From assembly GCA_963726775.1 (NCBI GenBank), contig CAVSDL010000009.1, forward strand, positions 620,001 through 684,000: a stretch of DNA of 64,000 bases, in the 5' to 3' direction. Source of the DNA: CAIWHR01 sp963726775 (GTDB lineage: Bacteria; Pseudomonadota; Gammaproteobacteria; Burkholderiales; Casimicrobiaceae). The notes below the pieces were generated by a model. It ran no database searches. It worked only from the letters and a program-made list of their open reading frames with translations, and was not told where the DNA came from. Below, one piece after another: positions 45,901-53,889 of this stretch (its first letter is position 1; each line of letters starts with the position of its first letter). A program made the translations under genes and the position numbers.

Positions 45901-46262
45901 CGATCGTGAAAATGAAGGCACTGAAGGCGCTGGGCGTCCGTCTTTCGATCGACGATTTCGGTACCGGATACTCGTCGCTTGCCTACCTGAAGCGCCTGCC
46001 GATCGACGAACTCAAGATCGACCAGTCGTTTGTCCGCGATCTCACCGTCGATCCGAACGACGCGGCGATCGTGCTCGCCATTCTCGGCATGGCCAGGCAT
46101 TTCGGTCACATCGTGGTCGCCGAGGGCGTCGAGACCGAGGCGCAATTCGAATTTCTGCGGCGCAACGGCTGTCAGCGATTTCAGGGATACCTGTTCGGAA
46201 GGCCGATGCCGGCCGGCGAGTTCGAGAGCGCGTGCCTCGTTGCGCCGGCGTGTCAAGACTGA
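42915..46262 (+). CDS. Membrane PAS-GGDEF-EAL cyclic-di-GMP protein
   Basis: A 1115-residue signalling protein with diguanylate cyclase and phosphodiesterase domains. N-terminal hydrophobic segments are near residues 21-37, 55-75 and 95-118, a periplasmic sensor-like region follows (about 125-380), and a last membrane helix is near 383-405. Two PAS domains are at about 432-540 and 549-668. The GGDEF motif is intact at about residue 753 (RVGGDEFVAM), with a READ (RxxD) I-site before it. EAL is intact near 890 (GAEALLRWNHP). Both domains may therefore be active. The ATG at 42915 is used; no gene next to it is an obvious target. Confidence 0.93.
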   Translation: MTVNNTDTRAAGTARRRDVRVAVLYFAFASLWTLLSDRLLSLPTDDRSLLPGLSTFRGIAFVAVTTVLLYVLLRARRQFERTGDDATAAPGTRRLFAVCLVAVLAVPLIGLGVVWLHGPKVEKVAWADLDSIVELKAGQLESWLQERRSDADELALSISFLDSFERWRETGDPRARALFLDRLDILAQTHSDETELLDADGHRINGADDRPDTLDAIRQTLLPEALRSGKPQVSELYRDSTGRMRLDFLVPLTGGNTEPLRRGGFVVLRAPIEGLLATLFRSWPTASLSAEFVLVRRAGEELLVLNELRHRSGTALSYRLPLDALHLPAAIGARTPDGTVREIEGTDYRGTRVLASVRPIHGTSWLLVAKVDRDEVLAPLRDLVFWVSLVGSAGVIVIMFVVLLLWREQQRAHRLELTAHAAETDHLLKLFYDMPFVGMAITSPDSKRWLRVNDHLCEMLGYPREELLALTWPELTHPDDVAADIALLERMMAGDIDGYALEKRFVRKDGSVVAVDLDVKYVRTQVGAAGMVVAMLHDITRRRQADENLRIAAAAFESQEGMMVTDTAGVILRVNRAFTEITGFAEDEIIGKTPAVLRSGHHDAAFYRDLWSVLIREGQWQGEIWNRRKDGGVFPEWLSISAVKDGHGRATHYVGAFFDITERKKAEQRIRHLAFYDPLTHLPNRRLLNERLGRALAAARRSSRHGALLFIDLDHFQTVNDTLGHDVGDQLLVEAGRRFAACVREADTVARVGGDEFVAMCDDLDAGAIAAGSQAEAVAEKIREALATPFTLARKSGHPVDDLVITCSIGISLFDGTDESIDEPLKSADVAMSQAKNAGRNAIRFFEPAMQTALELRIATIGDLRRALPAGQLDLHYQKQVDAETRPVGAEALLRWNHPALGAIPPAEFIPLAEDTGLIIPIGQWVVDRACDRLAEWAASPNTMNLSLSVNLSGRQFSDHDMVDRFRRAFARSGIVPERLTLELTESAVLANINDSIVKMKALKALGVRLSIDDFGTGYSSLAYLKRLPIDELKIDQSFVRDLTVDPNDAAIVLAILGMARHFGHIVVAEGVETEAQFEFLRRNGCQRFQGYLFGRPMPAGEFESACLVAPACQD

Positions 46263-46390
46263 GGCGTATGCACGAACAGCGGGTCTCGCTGCCGCGGCGC
46301 GCTTGTCGCGACCTCCCGCGGGATCCCGCTTTGAGGCCTGCCGCCTCGTGTGGTAGGTTCAAGTATTTCCAACACAGGAAGCACCTTGCG

Positions 46391-47362
46391 ATGAAGATCG
46401 GCATGATCACCGACAGCCTTCCCGGCACCGATTTCGACACGCTCGTCGCCACCGCGGCGCGGCTGCAGCTCGACATGCTCGAATTCGGATGCGGCAACTG
46501 GTCCTCTGCCCCGCACCTCGACCTCGACCGGATGCTGGAGAGCGACGCCGAGCGCCGGAATTTCAGGGCCCGGCTCGACGCGCACGGCATCGGCATCAGC
46601 GCGCTCAACTGTTCCGGCAACCCGGTGCACCCTGGCGAGCACGGGCGCCGGCACGACGCGGTGACGCGCAAGACGATCAAGCTCGCGAGCCTGATGGGCG
46701 TCGACCGCGTGGTGATGATGTCCGGCTGCCCGGGCGCGAAGGGAGACGGCAGCGCCAACTGGATCACCACGGAATGGCCGCTGGAAGTGCGCGAAATTCT
46801 GCGCTGGCAGTGGGACGAGGTGCTGATCCCCTATTGGCGCGATCTGGTTGCCTATGCCAACGGGCTCGGCATCCGCAAACTTTGCCTGGAGCTCCACGGC
46901 CACCAGAACGTCTACAACGTGCGTACGCTGCTGCGGCTGCGTGAGGCCGTCGGCGAGGCGGTCGGCGCGAACTTCGACCCCAGCCACCTGATGTGGATGG
47001 GCGCCGACCCGCTCGCCGCGGTGCGGGCGCTCGATGGCGCCATCTACCACGTGCACGCCAAGGACACGCGCGTGGATCCGGTGGTCGCCGGCGTCAACGG
47101 AGTGATCGAGACAACGCCCGGCGACCGCTTTCCGGAGCGCGCCTGGAACTACATCACGCTCGGCTACGGCCACGGCGAGCTGTGGTGGCGCCAGTTCGTC
47201 GCGGCGCTCGCCGCGGTCGGTTACGACGATGTGTTCAGCATCGAGCACGAGGACCCGATGTTGTCCGCGCTCGAAGGCGTCGAGAAGTCCGTCGCTTTCC
47301 TGCGCGACGTGCTCGTCAACCTTCCGACGTCCGGGCCGTCCCCGGGCCGGATCGCGCACTAA
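46391..47362 (+). CDS. Sugar phosphate isomerase/epimerase (IolH-like TIM barrel)
   Basis: A 323-residue xylose isomerase-like TIM-barrel protein. The conserved lines are MKIGMITDSLPGTDFDTLVA, LDMLEFGCGNWSSAP, LCLELHGHQNVYN with metal-binding Glu and His, GANFDPSHLMWMG, and HVHAKDTRVD. Close relatives often sit in inositol or cyclitol gene clusters. It begins a plus-strand run with a HAD gene 6 bp on, an IolE and an IolG-like gene. The exact substrate is unknown. Confidence 0.88.
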   Translation: MKIGMITDSLPGTDFDTLVATAARLQLDMLEFGCGNWSSAPHLDLDRMLESDAERRNFRARLDAHGIGISALNCSGNPVHPGEHGRRHDAVTRKTIKLASLMGVDRVVMMSGCPGAKGDGSANWITTEWPLEVREILRWQWDEVLIPYWRDLVAYANGLGIRKLCLELHGHQNVYNVRTLLRLREAVGEAVGANFDPSHLMWMGADPLAAVRALDGAIYHVHAKDTRVDPVVAGVNGVIETTPGDRFPERAWNYITLGYGHGELWWRQFVAALAAVGYDDVFSIEHEDPMLSALEGVEKSVAFLRDVLVNLPTSGPSPGRIAH

Positions 47363-47368
47363 GACGTC

Positions 47369-48013
47369 GTGGATCCGGTGCGCCGGATGCCGGCAAGGCG
47401 CAGTGTCGCCGTCTTCGACCTCGGCGGCGTACTGCTCGACTGGAACCCCCGGCACCTCTACCGCAAGCTGTTCAATGGCGACGACACCGCGATGGAGCAT
47501 TTTCTCGCCACCGTCTGCACCGACGAATGGAACCTGCGCCAAGACGCGGGCAGGACGTTCGCCGAGGCGACGGAGGAACTCCTGCCGCGCCATGCCGACA
47601 AACGCGACCTCATCGAGGCCTTCGGCAAGCGCTTCGGCGAGATGATTCCGGGGGCCATCGACGGCACCGTCGACGTGCTGGCGGAGGTGAAGCGCAGCGG
47701 AGCGCCGGTCTATGCGATCACCAACTGGTCGGCGGAGACCTTTCCGCCGCAGCGCGAGCGGTTCGCGTTCCTGTCCTGGTTCGACGGCATCGTCGTGTCG
47801 GGCGTGGAGCGCGTGATCAAGCCGGATCCGCGCATTTTCCGCATCCTGTTCGAGCGCTACGGAGTGGCACCGGAATCCGCCGTGTTCATCGACGACGTGG
47901 CGGAAAACGCCGCGGCGGCAACCGGGCTGGGCATCCACGGCATCCATTTCAAGTCGCCGGAACAGCTCCGGCGCGAACTCGTCGCCGTCGGCATCCTTCA
48001 GGAACGCTCATGA
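47369..48013 (+). CDS. HAD-superfamily hydrolase
   Basis: A 214-residue HAD phosphatase-like protein. Motif I is VFDLGGVLLDWN, where the second Asp position typical of phosphatases is replaced by Gly, as in many haloacid dehalogenase-type members; motif II AITNWSAET and motif IV FIDDVAENAAAA are present. The GTG at 47369 is listed; an ATG at 47387 is an alternative. It ends in an ATGA overlap with the second iolE, a strong hint that the two function together. Confidence 0.85.
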   Translation: MDPVRRMPARRSVAVFDLGGVLLDWNPRHLYRKLFNGDDTAMEHFLATVCTDEWNLRQDAGRTFAEATEELLPRHADKRDLIEAFGKRFGEMIPGAIDGTVDVLAEVKRSGAPVYAITNWSAETFPPQRERFAFLSWFDGIVVSGVERVIKPDPRIFRILFERYGVAPESAVFIDDVAENAAAATGLGIHGIHFKSPEQLRRELVAVGILQERS

Positions 48014-48912
48014 CCGTCACCCTCGGCATCAATCCGATCACCTGGACCAACGACGACATGCCCGAGCTGGGCGGCGACATCCCGCTGGACGTATGCCTCG
48101 CGGAGGCGCGCCTCGCGGGCTATGCGGGGATCGAGATGGGCGGCAAGTTTCCGCGCGACGCGGCCACGCTGCGTCCGTTGCTCGACAAGCACGGACTCAG
48201 CCTGGTCTCCGGCTGGTACAGCGCGCAGCTCTGCCGCCGCTCGGCGGCCGACGAGAAAGCCGCCGTGGAGAGTCACCTCGCGCTGCTGGCCGCCATGGGA
48301 TGCCGCGCGATGGTGTTTGCGGAAGGCCACGGCAGCACCGACGGCGACGCCGCGGCGCCACTCTCGCGCCGCCCCGTTCTCGCCGCCGGCGAATGGGCTT
48401 CGTTCTGCGCCAAGCTGAACGACGTCGCCGCGCACCTGCGACGGCGCGGCGTGCGGCTCGCGTTCCACCACCACATGGGAACCGTGGTGCAGACCGAGGA
48501 CGAGATCGACCGGCTGATGGCGGGCACGACGGAGGACGTCGGACTGCTGCTCGACACCGGTCATCTGGCGCTGGGCGGCGGCGATCCGGTCGCCGTCGCG
48601 CGCCGCCACGCCCGGCGGATCGTGCACGTCCATTGCAAGGACGTGCGCGCCGCCGTGATGCGCGAGGTGCTGGCCGGCGATCGCAGCTTCCTGCGCGCGG
48701 TGCTCGACGGCGTGTTCACCGTTCCCGGCGACGGATCGATCGACTTTCCGGCGGTCCTCGCCGAACTTCATCGCGGCGCGTACGCCGGCTGGCTGGTCGT
48801 CGAGGCCGAGCAGGATCCGGCCAAGGCGCATCCGCTGACCTACGCCAGGCTGGGCTTTTCCAACCTGCGCAGCGCAGCGACCGCGGCCGGATTCCCGGCC
48901 GAGGGCCGATGA
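48010..48912 (+). CDS. Second myo-inosose-2 dehydratase-like protein (IolE paralogue)
   Basis: A 300-residue IolE-family dehydratase, clearly homologous to the gene at 29169: INPITWTNDDMPELGG, GGKFPRDAATLRPLL, LAFHHHMGTVVQTEDEIDRL and IVHVHCKDVRAAV. All visible metal ligands are kept, so it should be active. Its ATG overlaps the HAD stop (ATGA). A duplicate in the same region, together with a second IolG-like dehydrogenase, points to a related cyclitol such as scyllo- or chiro-inositol, which is inference. Confidence 0.9.
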   Translation: MTVTLGINPITWTNDDMPELGGDIPLDVCLAEARLAGYAGIEMGGKFPRDAATLRPLLDKHGLSLVSGWYSAQLCRRSAADEKAAVESHLALLAAMGCRAMVFAEGHGSTDGDAAAPLSRRPVLAAGEWASFCAKLNDVAAHLRRRGVRLAFHHHMGTVVQTEDEIDRLMAGTTEDVGLLLDTGHLALGGGDPVAVARRHARRIVHVHCKDVRAAVMREVLAGDRSFLRAVLDGVFTVPGDGSIDFPAVLAELHRGAYAGWLVVEAEQDPAKAHPLTYARLGFSNLRSAATAAGFPAEGR

Positions 48913-48952
48913 CCGCGCCGCCTCAACGCCGCAGGCTCCGGAGGCTCTCGCG

Positions 48953-49951
48953 ATGATCAACTTCTGTCTGGTGGGCGCCGGGTTCATCGGCCCCGTGCAC
49001 GCGGCGAACCTGGCCGCGCATCCCGGCGCGCGACTTTCGTGGGTGGTCGACCTCAATCTCGATGCCGCCCGGGCGCTGGCGGCGCCTCACGGCGCGCGCG
49101 CCGGCGGCAACCTTGCCGAGGCGCTCGCCGATCCCACGGTGCGCGCGGTCATTGTCTGCACGCCGCCGCGCACGCATGCACCGATCATCGAGGCGGCCGC
49201 GCGCGCCGGCAAGGCGGTCTTCTGCGAAAAGCCGGTCGACCTCGATATGGCGCGCGTCGACGCCGTCGCCAAGGTCCTGGCCGAGACGCACACGCCTTTC
49301 TTCGTCGCCTTCAACCGGCGCTTCGACCCGACGCACCGCGCGCTGCACGACGCGATCCGCGCCGGCGAGATCGGGCGGCCCGAGATGCTCTTCCTGTCCA
49401 GCCGCGATCCGGAAATCTCGCCGCCGGACGCCGTGGCCGCGACGCCCTACGGCATCTTCTACGACACGATGATCCACGACTTCGACATGCTGCGCTGGCT
49501 GCTCGACGACGAGCCGGTCGAGATCTACGCGCGCACCGCGTGCATGCTGGATGCGAAGGAAAACCCGCACCGCGACCCGGACACGGCGATGGTCGTCCTG
49601 CGCATGGCCGGCGGCGCACTGGTGCACGTCAACTCGAGCTTCCGCGCGGTCTACGGCTACGACCAGCGCATCGAGGCGTTCGGCGAGAAGGGCATGCTGA
49701 TCTCGGGCAACCAGCAGCCGACGACGCTGGAACGCCACGGAACGGACGGAATCCGCCGCGATCCCCTGCTCCACTTCTTCATCGACCGCTACGCGCAGTC
49801 GTACCGCGGCGAACTCGACGCCTTCGTGCGCGCCATCGAGGCGCGCACCGTCCCGTCGATCGGTCTCGACGACGGGCGCCGCGCCCTGATGATCGCCGAT
49901 GCGGGAGTATGTTCCGCGAAAGGCGGCGCGCCGGTCAGGCTGCCGGGCTAG
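48953..49951 (+). CDS. Second IolG-like Gfo/Idh/MocA dehydrogenase
   Basis: A 332-residue NAD(P)-dependent dehydrogenase. The Rossmann motif is GAGFIG near residue 9, EKPVDLDMARVD carries the conserved Lys and IHDFDMLRWLLDDE the catalytic residues. It resembles IolG at 34219 in these segments (YGYDQR near residue 235 in both), so both probably use inositol-like substrates. It lies 40 bp after the second IolE gene. The exact substrate is not known. Confidence 0.9.
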   Translation: MINFCLVGAGFIGPVHAANLAAHPGARLSWVVDLNLDAARALAAPHGARAGGNLAEALADPTVRAVIVCTPPRTHAPIIEAAARAGKAVFCEKPVDLDMARVDAVAKVLAETHTPFFVAFNRRFDPTHRALHDAIRAGEIGRPEMLFLSSRDPEISPPDAVAATPYGIFYDTMIHDFDMLRWLLDDEPVEIYARTACMLDAKENPHRDPDTAMVVLRMAGGALVHVNSSFRAVYGYDQRIEAFGEKGMLISGNQQPTTLERHGTDGIRRDPLLHFFIDRYAQSYRGELDAFVRAIEARTVPSIGLDDGRRALMIADAGVCSAKGGAPVRLPG

Positions 49952-50014
49952 CGGGCAGGTGGAAGGACGCAGCAAGGTCTCGCGAGCCACGACCCCCAAA
50001 ATACCGAGGCAAGC

Positions 50015-51511
50015 GTGAATGACATGCCGATCCGCCACGACGACGACGCCACCTTGCGCATCAAGGCGGCGTATGACGCCGTCGACTACGACTGCTCGGC
50101 GTACCCGGCGAGCCATCCCGACCGCCTGGCCACCGTCGCCACGTTGCTGGGCGTCGATCCACCGGCGCTCTCCACCTGCCGCGTGCTCGAAATCGGTTGC
50201 GCCGATGGAACGAACATCATTCCGATTGCGGCCGCGTGGCCGAACGCCATCGTCGTCGGTTGCGATCTCGCGCCGCGCCCCATCGAGCATGGCCGGCGGC
50301 TCGCGCAGGACCTGGGACTGCGCAACCTCACGCTGCTGCAGACGGACGTCCGCGCGGTTCCGGACGATCTCGGCTCGTTCGACTACATCATCGCCCATGG
50401 CTTCTACTCGTGGGTGCCGCCGGATGTGCGCGATGCGCTGATGGCGCTCATCTCGGCGCGGCTTTCGCCGGCGGGAGTCGCCTACGTCAGCTACAACGCG
50501 TTGCCCGGGGGCAGGATCCGGCAGATCGCCTGGGACGCGCTGCACTTCCACACCGATCGCATCGCCGATTCCAAGGCAAAGCTTTTGGCGTCGCGTACGT
50601 TGCTGAGCCTGCTGGCCGGGTCGCAGCAGGCGCACTGGAAGCTCGACGGGCCGTTGCGCGCCGAGTTTGCCGAACTCGCCACGCGCAGCGACAGTGCCTT
50701 GCTCCACGACGATCTCGCGGTACCCAACGATGCCCTCTATTTTTCCGAGTTCGAGGCGCATGCGCGGCGCCACGGCCTTACATTTCTCGGCGAAGCGGAG
50801 GCATTTTCCATGGGCGGCGCGGGTCTGGCGCCGGAGATGATACGGCTGGTGGCGCAGTACGACCGGGTCACTCGCGAACAATATCTGGACTTCGCACGCA
50901 TGCGCCGCTTCCGGCAGACGCTGCTGACCAAGGCGCCCTCCGTCTCGAACTATCGCTTCGTCACGAACCGTGTCGCCGGCATGCGGGTGGCGGTCGCGTC
51001 ATCGCTGATCATGGCCATGTCGGAAGCGGAACGGCAGGGGCAGACGCGGGCTTCGGCACTGGGCAATGGAGAGCCGCTGGTCCAGGAGCTGTTGCTCTGG
51101 CTGGCGGAGCTTGCGCCGCGCAACGTATCGGTGGCCGAGATCGCCGCGTGGCGCACGCGGCAGGCATCGGCCAGCGACCGGCCGATCGAGGCACTGCTGG
51201 CCGAGGCCTATATCGGCGGCGTCGTCGAGCTATTTCTGCAGCCGGCGGCGCTTACGACCAGCGCGTCCGAGCGGCCCGTGGCAAGTCCGGTAGCCCGCGC
51301 GATGGCCAAGACGCGGGCGCGCGTCGTGAATCTCCGGCACGAAATGGTCAACTTGAGCGACCCGTTCGCCCATCGCGTCGTGCCGCTGCTCGACGGCACG
51401 CGCGATCGACGGGTGTTGCTCGAGGCGCTCGGTACCGAGTACGACCGCGGCCGCGACGGACTTGAAGCGATGCTGCGCTTTTTCGGCAAGGTCTCGCTGC
51501 TGACCGGGTGA
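50015..51511 (+). CDS. SAM-dependent methyltransferase with PKMT-like regulatory domain
   Basis: A 498-residue protein. Residues about 54-75 carry motif I (VLEIGCADGTNIIPIAAAWP), followed by a class I methyltransferase domain to about residue 200. The middle is a regulatory-type domain (residues about 225-310, FSEFEAHARRHGLTFLGEAE) and a C-terminal domain of unknown type. This layout matches the rickettsial outer-membrane-protein lysine methyltransferases, though substrates of the many homologues are not known. The GTG at 50015 follows GAGG at 5 nt; an ATG 3 codons later is possible. It stands alone, convergent with the ABC permease gene. Confidence 0.82.
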   Translation: MNDMPIRHDDDATLRIKAAYDAVDYDCSAYPASHPDRLATVATLLGVDPPALSTCRVLEIGCADGTNIIPIAAAWPNAIVVGCDLAPRPIEHGRRLAQDLGLRNLTLLQTDVRAVPDDLGSFDYIIAHGFYSWVPPDVRDALMALISARLSPAGVAYVSYNALPGGRIRQIAWDALHFHTDRIADSKAKLLASRTLLSLLAGSQQAHWKLDGPLRAEFAELATRSDSALLHDDLAVPNDALYFSEFEAHARRHGLTFLGEAEAFSMGGAGLAPEMIRLVAQYDRVTREQYLDFARMRRFRQTLLTKAPSVSNYRFVTNRVAGMRVAVASSLIMAMSEAERQGQTRASALGNGEPLVQELLLWLAELAPRNVSVAEIAAWRTRQASASDRPIEALLAEAYIGGVVELFLQPAALTTSASERPVASPVARAMAKTRARVVNLRHEMVNLSDPFAHRVVPLLDGTRDRRVLLEALGTEYDRGRDGLEAMLRFFGKVSLLTG

Positions 51512-51579
51512 CGCGAACGCCATGCCCGCAAATTTCCAGCGGGTATCGAATCACGACGATGCGGCCGGCAAGCCGTCCG

Positions 51580-53832
51580 TCAACGGGCTGACCGGAGGCG
51601 CACATCCGGGCCCTGCGAGCGGGATCGTGCCGCGGCCATTCCAGGTACCGCGCCCGTTGCCTGGTCCGCCGCCGCCTCGCGCCGCGTCACCTGGCGCGTT
51701 CCGACCAACACGCGGATCAGGATCACCGCCAGCACCATCAGCACGATCAGCACCGACGCATAGGCCGTCGCGTAGCCGTATTCGCCGACCTCGGCGCGGC
51801 CGACGATGTTGACCGTCGCCATGTCGAAGCGCGGGCTGGTGAGAAAGATCACCGCGCTGATCGACGTCATGGCGCTGATGAAGCTGTAGACGAGCGCCGC
51901 GACGACCGCCGGCCGGACGAGCGGCAGGATCACACGGCGAATCGTCGAGAAGGTGCCAGCCCGCAGCGTCGCGGAGGCTTCGTCGAGGCTGGGATCGATC
52001 TGGCTCATCGCCGCGAGGCCAGCGCGCATGCTGGTCGTCATGTCGCGGAACACGAAGCAGGCCACGAGGATGAGGCCGGTGCCCGCGAGCTCGACCGGCG
52101 GCGCGTTGAAGGCCAGGATGTAGGCGATGCCGACCACCGTGCCGGGAACGGCGAAGTTCAGCATCGCCATGAATTCGAACGCGCGCTTGCCGGCAAAGCG
52201 CTGCCGGTCCAGCAGATACGCGACGGCGAGCCCGAATGCGGCAGTGAGAGGGGCAGCGGTCACGGCGATCGTCACCGTGGTGAAAAAAGAACTCCACGCT
52301 CCGCCGGACCAGAGCAGCTTGCCGTTTTCGAACGTGACGCCGAAAGCGGTGACGTAGTTGCGCAACGTCAGCGCATGGTTGAGCCCCCACTTTTCGAAGA
52401 AGCCGCCGGTGAAGATCATCAGGTAGATCACGACGGCCAGCGCCGCCCAGGGCAACGCCAGCGCGGCGGTCGCGCCGACGACCAGGCGCGGCAGCGGCGC
52501 GCGTGCGCCGCCATCGCCCTTGCCTGACAGCGTGACGAAACTGCGCCGCGCGAGCAGCCGCCGCTGGACGGCGAACAGGCCCAGTGAAAGCGTGAGCAGG
52601 ATGACCGCGAGTACCGATGCGCGCCCGGGATCCTGCTGCACGCCGACGACGGCGAAGTAGATCGCGGTCGACAGCACCTCGAGATTGCCTCCGAGCAGCA
52701 GCGGGTTGCCGAAATCGGCGAGGCTTTCGATGAACACGATCAGAAACGCATTGGTGATGCCCGGGGACATCAGCGGCAGGGTGATCGTGGCGAACGTTCG
52801 CATCGGCGTCGCGCGGAGCGTCTGCGCCGCCTCTTCCAACGCGGGGCTGATGCCGTCGGCGATGCCGACCAGCACGAGATAGGCGACCGGCGTCAGCGCC
52901 AGTGTCTGCGCGAGCCAGACGCCGGGCAGCCCGTAGATCCAGCGCGTCGGGCGGATGTCGAAGCCCCATTCGAGCAGCGCGTTGATTGCGCCGGAGCGCC
53001 CGAACAGCAGGATCAGCGCCAGCCCGATGACAAAGGGCGGCGTGATCATCGGCAGGATCGACAGGACGCTGATCAGGCGGCGCGCGCGCCAGCGGGAGCG
53101 CGTCACGATGATGACAAAGCAGAGCGCCAGCAGCGTGGCCGCGGACGCCGTCATCATCCCCAGCTGCAGCGTGTTCCAGACGATGCCGCCCACACCCCAG
53201 ACCTTGCTGCTGCCGACGCGCACAAGCAGCGCGGCGAGCGAAAGATCTCCGTTGGCGTCGAGGAACGCATGCATGAACATGCGGCCGAGCGGATGAATCG
53301 TGAACAACCCGACCAGCGCAACGGAAGCGCCGATGGCACCGGCAACGAATGTATTGCCCTTGGCCCAGCCGCGCAGCGCCAGTCCATGGCACAGGACCAT
53401 GAGCGAGGCGGCCGCGACGGCAAGCGCGCCATAGCCCAGGCCGGGCTGCCGCCGCGGCAGTGCGCCGAACACGTGCGCGAATCCGCTCCAGGTCCAACCG
53501 TTGATGTCGATCGCCACCGCGATCGTCGCGATCGCGACCAGGGCCGCACCACCCGCGGCGATCAATGCGCGCGAGGTCCGTTCTCGCGTCGCATCGACCC
53601 TCGCCGCAGGCAGGAGCAGGAGCAGCGGCGCAAGCAGCGCGACAAGGAGCGGCGCGAACCAGAGACGCCCGTGCCAGAAGAGCTGCAGCAGCGCCGGCGC
53701 CGACGCGGCATCGAGCGGGTACGTGCCCAGCCACTGAAAGGAAAAGAAACCACCGCCGCGGATCGCGCTCCACGGCAGGAGCGCGAAGCCGATCCAGGCC
53801 AAGGCCAGCCAGGGGCCGAAAACGCGGCGCAT
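51580..53832 (-). CDS. Fused ABC transporter permease, iron/phosphonate type
   Basis: A 750-residue permease that is two permease domains fused, with about twelve transmembrane helices. Each half has an EAA loop: ISPALEEAAQTLRATPMRTF near residue 330 and IDPSLDEASATLRAGTFSTI near 615. This FbpB-like double permease is typical of iron(III) and 2-aminoethylphosphonate importers. The gene follows the binding-protein gene by 57 bp. There is no ATPase gene next to it; the gene beyond its stop is a convergent methyltransferase, so the ATPase must come from elsewhere. Confidence 0.9.
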   Translation of the reverse strand: MRRVFGPWLALAWIGFALLPWSAIRGGGFFSFQWLGTYPLDAASAPALLQLFWHGRLWFAPLLVALLAPLLLLLPAARVDATRERTSRALIAAGGAALVAIATIAVAIDINGWTWSGFAHVFGALPRRQPGLGYGALAVAAASLMVLCHGLALRGWAKGNTFVAGAIGASVALVGLFTIHPLGRMFMHAFLDANGDLSLAALLVRVGSSKVWGVGGIVWNTLQLGMMTASAATLLALCFVIIVTRSRWRARRLISVLSILPMITPPFVIGLALILLFGRSGAINALLEWGFDIRPTRWIYGLPGVWLAQTLALTPVAYLVLVGIADGISPALEEAAQTLRATPMRTFATITLPLMSPGITNAFLIVFIESLADFGNPLLLGGNLEVLSTAIYFAVVGVQQDPGRASVLAVILLTLSLGLFAVQRRLLARRSFVTLSGKGDGGARAPLPRLVVGATAALALPWAALAVVIYLMIFTGGFFEKWGLNHALTLRNYVTAFGVTFENGKLLWSGGAWSSFFTTVTIAVTAAPLTAAFGLAVAYLLDRQRFAGKRAFEFMAMLNFAVPGTVVGIAYILAFNAPPVELAGTGLILVACFVFRDMTTSMRAGLAAMSQIDPSLDEASATLRAGTFSTIRRVILPLVRPAVVAALVYSFISAMTSISAVIFLTSPRFDMATVNIVGRAEVGEYGYATAYASVLIVLMVLAVILIRVLVGTRQVTRREAAADQATGAVPGMAAARSRSQGPDVRLRSAR

Positions 53833-53889
53833 TCGCCCCCCGTTGTTACGCAGCTGGCCCGGCAGGTGCTCGCCGGGCCGTCGCCGGGT

